Origin: Streptomyces scabiei 87.22
GTDB lineage: Bacteria; Actinomycetota; Actinomycetes; Streptomycetales; Streptomycetaceae
Direction of reading: 5' to 3'
DNA length: 64,000 nucleotides
Assembly (NCBI RefSeq): GCF_000091305.1
Contig: NC_013929.1
Location: 5,332,001 to 5,396,000 of the forward strand
The position numbers were made by a program, and so were the translations under genes. Shown here in pieces: positions 14,390 to 23,600 of the stretch (the stretch's first letter is position 1; each line of letters begins with the position of its first letter). Under the pieces are notes generated by a model. It did not search any database. It had not been told where the DNA came from and saw nothing but the letters and a program-made list of their open reading frames with translations.

Positions 14390-16644
14390 CCGGTATGGCA
14401 GGTGGTGAGGAGGCGGGCGCACAGGCCGCGCGCGCCCGGGCCCTCGCCGTGCTGCGGGTCCGCAGCAGGGCGCTGGCCGTGGCGGTGCTGCCCGCGGCCG
14501 TGGCCGTCGTGCTGCTGGTCGGCGGGGCGACCGGCCGGCTGACCGGCTCCGGCTGGTCCCTGGCGAGCCGTGTCGTGTCCGGCCTCGCCCTCGTCGTGCT
14601 CCTCGCCGCCGCGGGCATCGCCCTCGTCGTCGCCCGGGCCCGGCCCGCCGTGAGCCCCACGGTCGCGGTCACCGAGGAGGCCGCGCCCGATCTCTACCGC
14701 CTGGTCCGGGACCTGGCCGACCGCCTGGACGTCCCGCCCCCCTCCGCGATAGCGCTCACCCCGGACTGCGACAGCTGGCTGGAGGACCGCACGCACCCGT
14801 CCCACAAGCCGCCCGCCGAACCCCACCACTCCTCGGCCGACGGGGCCGAAGGCGCCGATGGTGCCGAAGGGGCCCCAGGGGCCGCCGGGAGCGACACGGT
14901 CGACATGGCCGGCGCAAGGACCGCCACCGGCGGCCGAGGCGGCCCGCGCGCCGACGAGATGGCGGACGGACGCGGCTCGTCCGCGGGCCTGCCGTCCCCC
15001 CGGCGGCACCGCCCGCCCACCGCTCCGGTGCTCGTCATCGGCTCGCCGTTCCTGTGGTGGATGCGGGTGGGCGAGCTTCGGGCGGTGCTCGCGCCGGTCG
15101 TCGCGGGCACGGGGCCGTCGGCGCACCCGGACATAGCCGCGGCACGCCGTTTCGTCCGCGGACTGGACGCGGCCGTGGCCGTCGCCTCGGCCCCGTCGCG
15201 CGGTGTGCTCGTCCGTCCGGCGCTGGCCGGGGTCGGCTGGGTGACCCGGCTGCTCCTGCGCGGCTGCCGGGGGCACGCGGCCGAGATGGAGCGCGGGGTC
15301 GCCGCGGCGGCGGCCGAGCGTGCACAGGCTGTGGACTACGGTCTGCGGATCGTCGCCCAGGAGCAGGTCGGGCTCGCCTACGCGGGCTGGGACCGGCTCC
15401 TCACCCGGGTCGCGCTGCCCGCGTGGCGGATGGGCCGATGGCCGTCCCGCCTGGACGCGGGTGTCGTCGCCGCGCTCACGGAGCTGTCGCGCCGTGACCG
15501 TCTCGCCGAGGGCTTCACCTCCCGGCTGGGCGAGCGCCCCGCCTGCGACCTGCTCGAAGAGCCCGGCGTGGTCGACGAGGCCGCGTCCCTGCTCGCCGCC
15601 CGCCTCTTCCACGGCGGTCCCGCCGAGGCCGGCCCCGACTGGTCCCCGGTCGACTGGCACGAGTACCCGGACGAGGTCGTGGACCGGAAGTGGCGCACCG
15701 ACGCGGCCCGTCTCCACCGCGTCCTCGACACCCTGGGCGCGCGCCTCCCGGCGGACGACCCCGGCGGCCCGGCCCCCGGCGGCCCCACGCTCTCCCGCGT
15801 ACTGACCCACCTGACCACCCTCACGGCAGGCGCCACGCACCCGTCGGCCACCACCGGGGCCTCCGATCCGGGCGTCGCCACGACGACCGCACCGCACGAC
15901 CGGCCCTCCCCCCACCCCCTCACCGGGCGGCCCGCCACCCCCGCAGCCCCCGGGCACGACCCGCTCGCCTCCACCGCCTCCGAGCACCACCCGCTCGCCA
16001 CTGCCGCCACCGCCTCCGACGCCGCCACCGCCTCCGACGCCTCCGCCGCCGAGGAGGAGACCCTCCCCGGCGCACCCCCGGCCCCCCACGACCACGCACA
16101 CGAGCACAACCCGGGCCTGGAGCCGGACAGCCACCACATATCCCCGCCCCACGCCGACGCCGGCCCCGAGGCCCACCCCGACGGCGATCCCGGCCCCGAC
16201 CTCGACTCCGACGACGAACCCGGCTTGGCCAACGTCCGGTCCGCCGCTCTCGCCGCCGCCCTCACCGCCGAGCTGGCGCGGGAGGAGGCCGCGGTCCCGG
16301 CCGGCGGGCACCCCGCCGCCGGCGCGGTCGAGGCGCCGGGACCGGACCGGGCGCTGTGGGACGACGGCCTGCTGCCGCTGTTCCCGATGCAGCCGCCCCG
16401 CACGGGCCGCGATCTGCTCACGGAGCACGTGGCCGCGATGGTGTGCTGCGCGGCGATGGACACGGCGGGCGCGACCCCGGGCCTGGACTGGCTGGACGGC
16501 CCCTCGCTCCTCGTCGACGGCGTACGGGCGGCCGATCTCGCGCCGCGCGTCCTCACCCTCGTGGAGGAGGGCGACCCGGCCCCCCTCCGCGACTGGCTCC
16601 TGCGCCTGGGCGTCCGCCCGGAGAAGCCGGTCCGTCTGGTCTGA
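14386..16644 (+). CDS. Membrane protein with degenerate M48-peptidase-like region
   Basis: This encodes 752 residues from GTG 14386 (an ATG at 14395 is an alternative; GGGGGTGA lies upstream). Two membrane helices occupy about residues 22-85. The cytoplasmic part has GSPFLWWMRVGELRAVLAP followed by a segment on dwelling Asp and His residues, which mirrors M48 peptidases (L-x-x-x-E-L-x-A-V-L-x-H-E-x-x-H). The HExxH zinc motif is missing here: the equivalent positions read APVVA. A roughly 140-residue low-complexity Pro/Asp/His/Thr insert (about 480-620) follows, then a second structured domain rich in LLTEHVAAMVCCAAMD. It is probably a pseudoenzyme or scaffold of unknown role. Confidence 0.75.
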   Translation: MTGMAGGEEAGAQAARARALAVLRVRSRALAVAVLPAAVAVVLLVGGATGRLTGSGWSLASRVVSGLALVVLLAAAGIALVVARARPAVSPTVAVTEEAAPDLYRLVRDLADRLDVPPPSAIALTPDCDSWLEDRTHPSHKPPAEPHHSSADGAEGADGAEGAPGAAGSDTVDMAGARTATGGRGGPRADEMADGRGSSAGLPSPRRHRPPTAPVLVIGSPFLWWMRVGELRAVLAPVVAGTGPSAHPDIAAARRFVRGLDAAVAVASAPSRGVLVRPALAGVGWVTRLLLRGCRGHAAEMERGVAAAAAERAQAVDYGLRIVAQEQVGLAYAGWDRLLTRVALPAWRMGRWPSRLDAGVVAALTELSRRDRLAEGFTSRLGERPACDLLEEPGVVDEAASLLAARLFHGGPAEAGPDWSPVDWHEYPDEVVDRKWRTDAARLHRVLDTLGARLPADDPGGPAPGGPTLSRVLTHLTTLTAGATHPSATTGASDPGVATTTAPHDRPSPHPLTGRPATPAAPGHDPLASTASEHHPLATAATASDAATASDASAAEEETLPGAPPAPHDHAHEHNPGLEPDSHHISPPHADAGPEAHPDGDPGPDLDSDDEPGLANVRSAALAAALTAELAREEAAVPAGGHPAAGAVEAPGPDRALWDDGLLPLFPMQPPRTGRDLLTEHVAAMVCCAAMDTAGATPGLDWLDGPSLLVDGVRAADLAPRVLTLVEEGDPAPLRDWLLRLGVRPEKPVRLV

Positions 16645-16871
16645 GCGCGACGCGGGCCGGGCGGCCGGACGCGCGGTGACCGAGGTGGTCCCGAGGGGGG
16701 TGTGGCCGGTCGGAAAGGGGAGCCCAACTCCCCGTCCGGACCCGGCTGTTCCACTCTCACCGATTAGCGACGAACGGTGACGAACCGCGTGCGTCATGTG
16801 ATGTGCTGGAACCGATCGTGTACGGAGCATGTGCTTGCGACAGCTCACGGGGGCGAGGGAGGGGAGAACTC

Positions 16872-18383
16872 ATGAGCTCGGAGCACCACCACATCCGCCG
16901 CTGGGAATCGGGCGCCCTCGCCCATGCCGTGACGGACCCCTTCGGCCAGGGCCCGGTGCCCTGGCTCCGGGGCAATGTGACGTACTTCGACGACACCGGC
17001 CAGGTGGTCCCCTGGTACGTGGAGCCGGGCCCGCCCGAGCCCCCCGCGTCCGACCGGGGCACCCGCGCCCGTGTCCCCGCCCCTCGCACCCCGCCGGGCC
17101 CCCGCTCCGCCGACGACGTGCGCCGGCAGATCAAGGGGTTCACGGCGACCGGCGCCGCCGCCCCCGGCCAGTCCATCGACTTCCACGTCACGGTGGACCC
17201 GCCCCAGGAATTCGCCGTCGACATCTACCGCATCGGCCACTACAGCGGCGACGGCGCGGCGAAGATCACCACCAGCCCCCGTCTCTCCGGCATCGTCCAG
17301 CCCCCGCCCCTGGCCGCCGACCGCACGGTCTCCTGCCACCACTGGTGGCTCTCGTGGCGGCTGCAGATCCCCGTCTACTGGAACGTCGGCGCGTACGTGG
17401 CGGTCCTGACCACCGCCGACGGCTACCGCTCCCACGTCCCGTTCACCGTCCGCGACGACCGCCGGGCCGACCTGCTGCTCCTGCTCCCGGACATCACCTG
17501 GCAGGCGTACAACCTGTACCCGGAGGACGGTCGCACCGGCGCCAGCCTCTACCACGCCTGGGACGAGGACGGCCGTCTGCTCGGCGAGTCCGAAGCCGCG
17601 ACGACGGTCTCCTTCGACCGCCCGTACGCCGGCGCCGGCCTCCCCCTCCACGTGGGCCACGCCTACGACTTCATCCGCTGGGCCGAGCGGTACGGCTACG
17701 ACCTCGCCTACGCCGACGCCCGCGACCTGCACTCCGGCCGGGTCGACCCCGGCCGCTACCGGGGACTGGTCTTCCCGGGGCACGACGAGTACTGGTCGCC
17801 GCAGATGCGCCGCACCACCGAACTCGCCCGGGACGGCGGCACCTCGCTGGTCTTCCTCTCCTCCAACACCATGTACTGGCAGGTGGAGCTGAGCCCGTCC
17901 CCGTCCGGTGTCCCCGACCGTCTCCTCACCTGCCGAAAACGCCGGGGCCCCGGCAAACCCGCACTGTGGCGCGAAATCGACCGCCCCGAGCAGCAGTTGA
18001 TGGGCATCCAGTACGAGGGCCGGGTCCCCGAACCGCACCCCCTGGTCGTGCGCAACGCCGACCACTGGCTCTGGGACGCGACCGGCGCCCACGAGAACGA
18101 CGAGCTGCCGGGCATGGTCGCCGGGGAGGCCGACCGCTACTTCCCGCGCACCCCGCTCCCGGAGCACCGGGGCCGCATCCTCCTCGCGCACTCCCCCTAC
18201 CGGGACAAGGACCAGACCGTCCGGCACCAGGAGACCTCCCTGTACCGGGCCCCGTCCGGAGCCTGGGTCTTCGCGTCCGGGACGTTCGCGTGGTCCCCGG
18301 CCCTGGACCGTCCCGGCCACGTCGACACCAGGGTCCAGCGCGCCACGGCGAACCTCCTGGACCGCATCTGCAAACGCGACTGA
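16872..18383 (+). CDS. N,N-dimethylformamidase large-subunit-like protein
   Basis: This encodes 503 residues. ATG 16872 is chosen because of the strong GAGGGAGGGGAGAA ribosome site; an upstream in-frame start at 16803 is unlikely. It resembles the beta (large) subunit domain of N,N-dimethylformamidase, with VDIYRIGHYSGDGA, PDITWQAYNLYP, a GHDEYWSPQMR block and HSPYRDKDQTVRHQETSLY. The family hydrolyses formamides in a few bacteria, but the small subunit is not nearby and many actinobacterial members have no known substrate. No signal peptide is visible. The annotation should be read as family membership, not activity. Confidence 0.75.
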   Translation: MSSEHHHIRRWESGALAHAVTDPFGQGPVPWLRGNVTYFDDTGQVVPWYVEPGPPEPPASDRGTRARVPAPRTPPGPRSADDVRRQIKGFTATGAAAPGQSIDFHVTVDPPQEFAVDIYRIGHYSGDGAAKITTSPRLSGIVQPPPLAADRTVSCHHWWLSWRLQIPVYWNVGAYVAVLTTADGYRSHVPFTVRDDRRADLLLLLPDITWQAYNLYPEDGRTGASLYHAWDEDGRLLGESEAATTVSFDRPYAGAGLPLHVGHAYDFIRWAERYGYDLAYADARDLHSGRVDPGRYRGLVFPGHDEYWSPQMRRTTELARDGGTSLVFLSSNTMYWQVELSPSPSGVPDRLLTCRKRRGPGKPALWREIDRPEQQLMGIQYEGRVPEPHPLVVRNADHWLWDATGAHENDELPGMVAGEADRYFPRTPLPEHRGRILLAHSPYRDKDQTVRHQETSLYRAPSGAWVFASGTFAWSPALDRPGHVDTRVQRATANLLDRICKRD

Positions 18384-18468
18384 GGGCATCGCACACAGCC
18401 CCTGGCCAAGATCGGTCGCCCGCGTACGGGAGAATCGAGCCACTTGGACATCACCACGGGGAGGAACC

Positions 18469-19368
18469 GTGTCCGGATTCGTAGAAAAGCCCGAGCCGAT
18501 CCAGGTTCCGGGCCTGGTGCACCTGCACACCGGCAAGGTGCGCGAGCTGTACCAGAACGAGGCGGGCGACCTCGTGATGGTCGCCAGCGACCGAACGTCC
18601 GCGTTCGACTGGGTGCTGCCGACGGAGATCCCCGACAAGGGGCGCGTCCTGACGGAGCTGTCCCTCTGGTGGTTCGACCAGCTCGCCGACCTGGTCCCCA
18701 ACCACGTCCTGAGCACCGAACTCCCGCCGGGCGCCCCCGCCGACTGGGCGGGCCGCACGCTCGTCTGCAAGTCGCTGAAGATGGTCCCGGTGGAGGCGGT
18801 GGCCCGTGGCTACCTCACCGGCTCGGGCCTGCTGGAGTACAACGACTCCCGCACGGTCTGCGGCCTCGCCCTCCCCGAGGGCCTGGTCGACGGCTCGGAG
18901 CTGCCGGCGCCGATCTTCACCCCGGCCACCAAGGCCGCCGTCGGCGAGCACGACGAGAACGTGTCGTACGAGGAGGTCGCCCGCCAGGTCGGCGCCGAGA
19001 CCGCCGCCCAGCTGCGCCAGACGACCCTCGCCGTGTACGGCCGCGCCCGGGACATCGCCCGGGACCGGGGCATCATCCTGGCCGACACCAAGTTCGAGTT
19101 CGGCTACGAGGGCGACACCCTCGTCCTCGCCGACGAGGTTCTCACCCCGGACTCGTCCCGCTTCTGGCCGGCCGACCTGTGGGAGCCGGGCCACGCCCAG
19201 CCGTCCTTCGACAAGCAGTTCGTCCGCGACTGGCTGACCTCGGACGCCTCCGGCTGGGACCGCAGGAGCGAGCAGCCCCCGCCGCCGCTGCCCGAGGAGA
19301 TCGTCGCCGCGACCCGCGCCAAGTACGTGGAGGCGTACGAGCGGCTGACGGGCGTCACCTGGAGCTGA
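18469..19368 (+). CDS. purC: SAICAR synthetase (phosphoribosylaminoimidazole-succinocarboxamide synthase)
   Basis: This encodes 299 residues from GTG 18469 with GGGGAGGAA as ribosome site. It ligates aspartate to CAIR using ATP. Visible signatures are HTGKVRELY, SDRTSAFD, the VARGYLTGSG block, TKAAVGEHDENV, ADTKFEFG and DEVLTPDSSRFWP. The length is that of the longer SAICAR synthetases found in actinobacteria and yeast. The gene stands alone with its own upstream gap of 85 bp and is followed by a terminator hairpin shared with the tRNA-Gly on the other strand. Confidence 0.96.
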   Translation: MSGFVEKPEPIQVPGLVHLHTGKVRELYQNEAGDLVMVASDRTSAFDWVLPTEIPDKGRVLTELSLWWFDQLADLVPNHVLSTELPPGAPADWAGRTLVCKSLKMVPVEAVARGYLTGSGLLEYNDSRTVCGLALPEGLVDGSELPAPIFTPATKAAVGEHDENVSYEEVARQVGAETAAQLRQTTLAVYGRARDIARDRGIILADTKFEFGYEGDTLVLADEVLTPDSSRFWPADLWEPGHAQPSFDKQFVRDWLTSDASGWDRRSEQPPPPLPEEIVAATRAKYVEAYERLTGVTWS

Positions 19369-19429
19369 TCCGCGAGGCCGAGGCCACCCGCCTCGGCCTC
19401 GCCCACGGCCGTGGCGTGGGCGGAACGAA

Positions 19430-19460
19430 GAAGACCCCGGTCCACTGGACCGGGGTCTTC
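19430..19460. terminator. Bidirectional hairpin between purC and tRNA-Gly
   Basis: A 14-bp perfect stem (GAAGACCCCGGTCC and complement) with a three-base loop lies seven bases beyond the tRNA-Gly 3' end and 61 bp after purC. It can serve both converging units. Confidence 0.8.
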
Positions 19461-19467
19461 TGTCACG

Positions 19468-19540
19468 AGCGGACGACCAGGTTCGAACTGGCGACCTCAA
19501 CCTTGGCAAGGTTGCGCTCTACCAACTGAGCTACGTCCGC
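19468..19540 (-). tRNA. tRNA-Gly(GCC), copy 1
   Basis: The gene is 73 nt, with acceptor stem GCGGACG/CGTCCGC and anticodon GCC in CTTGCCAAG. CCA is not encoded. It is identical over the whole gene to the copy at 23639-23711. Confidence 0.96.
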
Positions 19541-19563
19541 GTTGCGCCGTGGCGCGAGCACCA

Positions 19564-20208
19564 CTATACCCAACCTCGCTCCCGTGCGAGACGCACTGCC
19601 GCGTGCCGGTTCTCCACCCCCAGCTTGGACACCGCCGACGACAGATAGTTCCGGACCGTGCCCTGGGACAGCGCGGCCCGCTCGGCGATCTCCGCGACGG
19701 GCGCCCCGTCGGCCGCGAGTTCGAGCACCTCGGCCTCCCGCGCCGTCAGCGGGGAATCGCCGGAGGAGATGGCGTCCGCGGCCAACTCCGGGTCCACGTA
19801 GCGGTTCCCCGCGTGCACGGTCCGGATGATCTCCGCGAGCCGCTGCGCGCTGACGGTCTTGGGGACGAACCCGCGCACACCCGCGGCGAGTGCCCGCTTC
19901 AGATGCCCCGGCCGTCCGTGCCCGGTGACGATCAGCACCCGGCAGTCCGGCAGTTCGGCCCGCAGCGATGTGGCGACCCTCACACCGTCCGCCCCCGGCA
20001 TCTGCAGGTCGAGCACGGCGACGTCGGGCTCGTGCGCCCGGGCCATGGCCAGCGCCTCCGGCCCGCTCGCCGCCTCCGCGATCACGGTCAGGTCGTCCTC
20101 CAGCGACAGCAGCGCGGCCAGCGCACCACGGATCAGATGCTCGTCGTCGGCCAGCAGCAGCCGCACAGGCCGCCCCGCGCCCGCCGGTGCTCCGGCGGCG
20201 CCGGTCAT
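19564..20208 (-). CDS. NarL/FixJ-family response regulator
   Basis: This encodes 214 residues from ATG 20208, which overlaps the stop of the sensor kinase gene (ATGA). The receiver domain has the acidic pair in LLADDEH and the phospho-acceptor Asp 67 in LDLQMP. The effector is a LuxR-type helix-turn-helix at the end (SPLTAREAEVLELAADG, then VRNYLSSAVSKLG). It is the output partner of the kinase next to it. The linked ABC exporter is a likely target, and candidate half-sites TGACA/TGTCA stand ahead of that operon. Confidence 0.93.
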   Translation of the reverse strand: MTGAAGAPAGAGRPVRLLLADDEHLIRGALAALLSLEDDLTVIAEAASGPEALAMARAHEPDVAVLDLQMPGADGVRVATSLRAELPDCRVLIVTGHGRPGHLKRALAAGVRGFVPKTVSAQRLAEIIRTVHAGNRYVDPELAADAISSGDSPLTAREAEVLELAADGAPVAEIAERAALSQGTVRNYLSSAVSKLGVENRHAAVRLARERGWV

Positions 20209-21533
20209 GACGCGCCCCCGGCCACGGCCGCGGCGGACGAACCCCGGGCGGCCGTGCCGGACACCGCGGCCGACTCCGCCCCCGGGGCCGAGGGGGCCCA
20301 CGGACCGGCCGGGCCCAGCGGCACCCGCGCCACCACGCGGAACGCCTCCCCGCCCACCGGCCCCGCCTCCAGCGTCCCGTCCACGACCGCCAGCCGCTCC
20401 CGCAGCCCCGCGAGCCCGGACCCGGCGCCGACGGGACGGCCGGCGTCCGCCTGCGCACTCGCCGTCCGCATTCCGTCGTTCTCCACGGTCAGTACCACCT
20501 GCCCCTCGGTCACCTTCAGCATCACCGCGCACCGCACGGCGTTCCCGTGCCGGAGCACGTTCGTCGTTCCTTCCCGCACCACCCAGGCGAGCGCGGACTG
20601 CACCTCGCCGGGCAGCCCGGCGGCCTCGGCACCGTCCACCGTGCAGTCGATGCCGGCCGCCGCCAGCACACCCTGCGCCCCGGCCAGTTCGACCCCGAGG
20701 TCGGCCTCCCGGTATCCCCGGACGACCTCCCGCACCTCGCGCTGCGAGTCGTGCGCGATCCGCTGGACCTCGATCATCTGCTCGACGGCCTCGGGCCGTT
20801 CCCGGCGGGCCAGCTGGACGGCCAGCTCGCTCTTGAGGGCGATGACCGCGAGGTTGCGGCCGATCACGTCGTGCAGGTCGCGCCCGAAGCGGAGGCGCTC
20901 CTCGGCGACGGCGAGCCGGGCGCGGGTCTCTCGGGCGTCGGCGAGCTCGTAGACGGCGTCGAGGAGCCAGACGGAGAAGACGGCCGTGAAGGCGAGGGCC
21001 CCACCGCTGATCACCACGACCATCGACGCGATCAGCGCGTCGGCCACCGGGGCACGCAGCAGGAGGAGCAGCAGCGCGGAACCGGCCGCGAAGCCGCCGA
21101 CGATTCCCAGGACCTGCCTCCGGCCGCGGATGCCGAGCGTCACGTTACCGACGCCGAAGACCACCACGATGCCGAAGATGCCGGCATTGTCGGCGACGTC
21201 CCCCGTCACGCCGTGGTCGGCGATCACGAAGGTGAGGACGGCGATCAGCGCGGTCACGCCGGTGAGGACCCACAGCAGCCGTACGGGCTGGGCCCGTCGG
21301 CCGCGCGTCCAGTCGAGCGCCCGGGACGCGGTCACCGCACAGGTCGCGGCGTGCGCGCTCACCAGGAGCAGCAGCAGCCAGCCGGCCGGCCGCCCCGGCC
21401 CCACCTCGGCGAAGGCGGGCAGTCCGGCCGCGAGGAGCTCGATCCCCGCGAACATGTGGAACGACCACCGTGTGTACGTCTCCACCTTCGCCGGTGTGCT
21501 CTTCACCCGCCACCAGGTCCCCGGCCCCCGCAT
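20205..21533 (-). CDS. Sensor histidine kinase (HisKA_3 family)
   Basis: This encodes 442 residues. Residues 25-205 contain about five to six membrane helices with short loops, so it probably senses in or at the membrane rather than through a large outside domain. The dimerisation and phospho-acceptor segment is FGRDLHDVIGRN with His 221. The HATPase part has VREGTTNVLRHG (N box), ENDG and GSGLAGLRERL. It lies 13 bp behind the permease gene, so exporter and two-component genes form one four-gene unit, the usual layout for antibiotic or envelope-stress detox modules. Confidence 0.92.
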   Translation of the reverse strand: MRGPGTWWRVKSTPAKVETYTRWSFHMFAGIELLAAGLPAFAEVGPGRPAGWLLLLLVSAHAATCAVTASRALDWTRGRRAQPVRLLWVLTGVTALIAVLTFVIADHGVTGDVADNAGIFGIVVVFGVGNVTLGIRGRRQVLGIVGGFAAGSALLLLLLRAPVADALIASMVVVISGGALAFTAVFSVWLLDAVYELADARETRARLAVAEERLRFGRDLHDVIGRNLAVIALKSELAVQLARRERPEAVEQMIEVQRIAHDSQREVREVVRGYREADLGVELAGAQGVLAAAGIDCTVDGAEAAGLPGEVQSALAWVVREGTTNVLRHGNAVRCAVMLKVTEGQVVLTVENDGMRTASAQADAGRPVGAGSGLAGLRERLAVVDGTLEAGPVGGEAFRVVARVPLGPAGPWAPSAPGAESAAVSGTAARGSSAAAVAGGAS

Positions 21534-21546
21534 GGCTCAACTCCCC

Positions 21547-22404
21547 TCATCGGCGCGGTTCCCAGCGGAACCACCGTCGTACAGCAAACACCGCGATCAC
21601 GGTCCAGGCCAGCGCGGTGGCGACGGCGCCCAGGGCGTCGTACGCGGACAGGTCACCGGTCCAGCCGCCGCGCACCAGCGTGATGACCGGGGTGAGCGGC
21701 AGCAGTTCGAGGAAGGAGGCCAGGCGGTCCGGCAGCACTTCGAGCGGCACGGTGATGCCGGACCCGAGCAGCGACACGAACAGCAGCGGCAGGCTGGTGA
21801 CCTGCGCGCTCTCGGCGGTCCGGCTGAAGCTCGCGGTGACCGCCGCCAGCGCCACGCAGAGCACGACACCCAGCAGCACCCCCAGCACGGCCAGGTGCGG
21901 CGCGGCAGGGGCCTTCATGTCCAGCAGGACCGTGCATCCGATCGCGACAACCACGCACTGCGCGAGCGCGATGCCGGCGGCGGGCAGTGCGGCCCCCACC
22001 AGGATCTCCGGGTCGCGCAGTTCGCCGGTCCGCAGCCGCTTCAGGACGAGTTCCTCGCGGCGTACGACGAAGATGCTGGTCAGTGCGGTGTAGACCGCGA
22101 AGAGCAGCGAGAAGCCGACGGCGGCGGTGAGCATGACCGTTCCGACGTCCAGTCCCGCCTCGCCGAGGTCCATCTGGTCCGTCGCCGTGCGCACGCTGAG
22201 CGGCATCAGCAGCGGTACGAACAGCGCCGTGAACAGCGTGGCCCGGCTCCGCCCCAGCAGCGTCAGCTCGGCGCGGGCGAGCGCGGTCATCCGCCCCTTG
22301 AGGGTCGTCGTCCCGGCCGTGCCGACCGGCGCCGCGCCCGCGCCCGTACCGGCCGTCCCCGTACCCGTACCCGTACCGTTGTTCGTACCCGTCGTCGTTC
22401 TCAT
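21547..22404 (-). CDS. ABC-2 type transporter permease
   Basis: This encodes 285 residues from ATG 22404, overlapping the ATPase stop by four bases. An unusual Thr/Gly-rich N-terminal tail (repeated GTGT) precedes six membrane helices of the ABC-2 fold. Typical features are RAELTLLGRSR before helix 1 and RREELVLKRLRTGELRDPE in the cytoplasmic loop. With the ATPase it forms an exporter likely to handle a lipophilic drug or peptide. The simple-sequence N-tail could vary in length between strains. Confidence 0.9.
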   Translation of the reverse strand: MRTTTGTNNGTGTGTGTAGTGAGAAPVGTAGTTTLKGRMTALARAELTLLGRSRATLFTALFVPLLMPLSVRTATDQMDLGEAGLDVGTVMLTAAVGFSLLFAVYTALTSIFVVRREELVLKRLRTGELRDPEILVGAALPAAGIALAQCVVVAIGCTVLLDMKAPAAPHLAVLGVLLGVVLCVALAAVTASFSRTAESAQVTSLPLLFVSLLGSGITVPLEVLPDRLASFLELLPLTPVITLVRGGWTGDLSAYDALGAVATALAWTVIAVFAVRRWFRWEPRR

Positions 22405-23438
22405 ACCGCCACCCCGCCCTTGTGCGTTCCCTCGCCCGCGGGCGATCCCATGTCCGTACGTGCCCCGGCGCCCGCCCGCGCCGCCTCCGCCGTCTCCCGC
22501 GCGATCCGCAGGAACGCCTCCTCCAGCGAGGCCGACCGCACCTCCAGCCGGCGCAGTTCGATCCGCGACCGTTCGGCCCACAGCAGCAGCCCGGTGGCCG
22601 CCCGCTGGAGTTCGTTCGTGCGCAGCACCACCACGCGGTCGTGCTCCTCGTGCCCGGTGACGCCCAGTTCGCCGAGCGGCGGCAGGTCGCCGAGGAAGTA
22701 CCCGGCGGGCAGTTCGAAGGAGATGCGGGACGGCTGCGAGGCGGTCACCTCGGCCGGGGTGCCGGTGACGGCGACGGTGCCCTCGTGGAGGATGGCGAGC
22801 CGGTCGGCCAGGTCCTCGGCCTCCTCCAGGTAGTGCGTGGTGAGCAGGACGGTCGTTCCCCCGTCCCGCAGCTCCCGCACCAGTTCCCAGGTGTCCTGGC
22901 GGCCCTCCGCGTCGAGCCCGGTCGTCGGCTCGTCCAGGAAGAGCACCTCGGGGCGCCCGAGGAGCGCGAGCGCCAGGTCCAGGCGCCGCTTCTCGCCCCC
23001 GGACAACTGCTTGACCCGGACGCCGGCCCGCCGTCCGAGGCCGACGATCTCCAGCGCCTCCCCGACGGGCCGCGCCCCGCTGGTGCAGCCGGCCCACATC
23101 CGTACCGTCTCCGCGACGGTCAGCTCGGAGGGGAAGCCGCCTTCCTGGAGCATCACCCCGATCCGGGGGCGCACGGCCGCGCGCTCCCCGTAGGGGTCGC
23201 GCCCGAGGACCCGTACCCGGCCGCCGGACGGCGGGGCGAGCCCTTCCAGGATCTCGACCGTCGATGTCTTGCCGGCGCCGTTGGTGCCCAGGAGCGCGAA
23301 GAGTTCGCCCCGGCCGACGGAGAAGGTGATTCCCCGTACGGCTTCGAAGCCGCCCCCGTACACACGGCGCAGGTCGGTGACCTCGATCACGTTCTCGTGA
23401 TCGTGAGTGTTCACGTCGTCGTGCCCGTTCGTCTTCAT
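22401..23438 (-). CDS. ABC transporter ATP-binding protein
   Basis: This encodes 345 residues. ATG 23438 was chosen for the GAGG just upstream and because residues before it look non-coding. Walker A is GTNGAGKTS, the signature is QLSGGEKRRLD, Walker B is VLFLDEPTTGLD and the switch His is in LLTTHYLEEAE. A C-terminal extension (about 240-345) is typical of DrrA/CcmA-like ATPases. It heads the operon ATPase-permease-kinase-regulator. The intergenic DNA upstream holds inverted repeats that could be the response regulator site. Confidence 0.93.
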   Translation of the reverse strand: MKTNGHDDVNTHDHENVIEVTDLRRVYGGGFEAVRGITFSVGRGELFALLGTNGAGKTSTVEILEGLAPPSGGRVRVLGRDPYGERAAVRPRIGVMLQEGGFPSELTVAETVRMWAGCTSGARPVGEALEIVGLGRRAGVRVKQLSGGEKRRLDLALALLGRPEVLFLDEPTTGLDAEGRQDTWELVRELRDGGTTVLLTTHYLEEAEDLADRLAILHEGTVAVTGTPAEVTASQPSRISFELPAGYFLGDLPPLGELGVTGHEEHDRVVVLRTNELQRAATGLLLWAERSRIELRRLEVRSASLEEAFLRIARETAEAARAGAGARTDMGSPAGEGTHKGGVAV

Positions 23439-23482
23439 GTCCTCAAGCGTCGCGGTGGCACGGGCCGCGGAGCAGTGCGCGG

Positions 23483-23509
23483 TGTCATCACTCGGCATGA
23501 CAAATGTCA
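23483..23509. promoter_or_regulatory. Candidate operator: linked TGTCAT / ATGACA / TGTCA half-sites
   Basis: TGTCAT at 23483 and ATGACA at 23497 form an inverted repeat with an eight-base gap. TGACA at 23498 and TGTCA at 23505 form a second one with a two-base gap. The block starts 44 bp upstream of the ABC ATPase start codon, where NarL-type regulators commonly bind. Confidence 0.45.
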
Positions 23510-23551
23510 GACGCGGGACCGGGATACGAGGAAGAGCGGAGGACGGCCATG

Positions 23552-23600
23552 AAGAACACGAGGAACGCGAGGAACACGACGGAACACGAGGGAACACGAA
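23552..23600 (+). repeat. Short tandem repeat of an AACACGA-containing unit
   Basis: About five imperfect copies of a 9-10 bp unit (GAACACGAG, GGAACGCGA, GGAACACGA and so on) run up to the tRNA-Gly terminator. No gene or hairpin explains them. Confidence 0.7.

Noticed and set aside
16803..16871. Longer N-terminus for the dimethylformamidase-like protein
   Set aside because: The extension lacks a ribosome site and would include the GAGGGAGGGGAGAA site as coding sequence; ATG 16872 is better.
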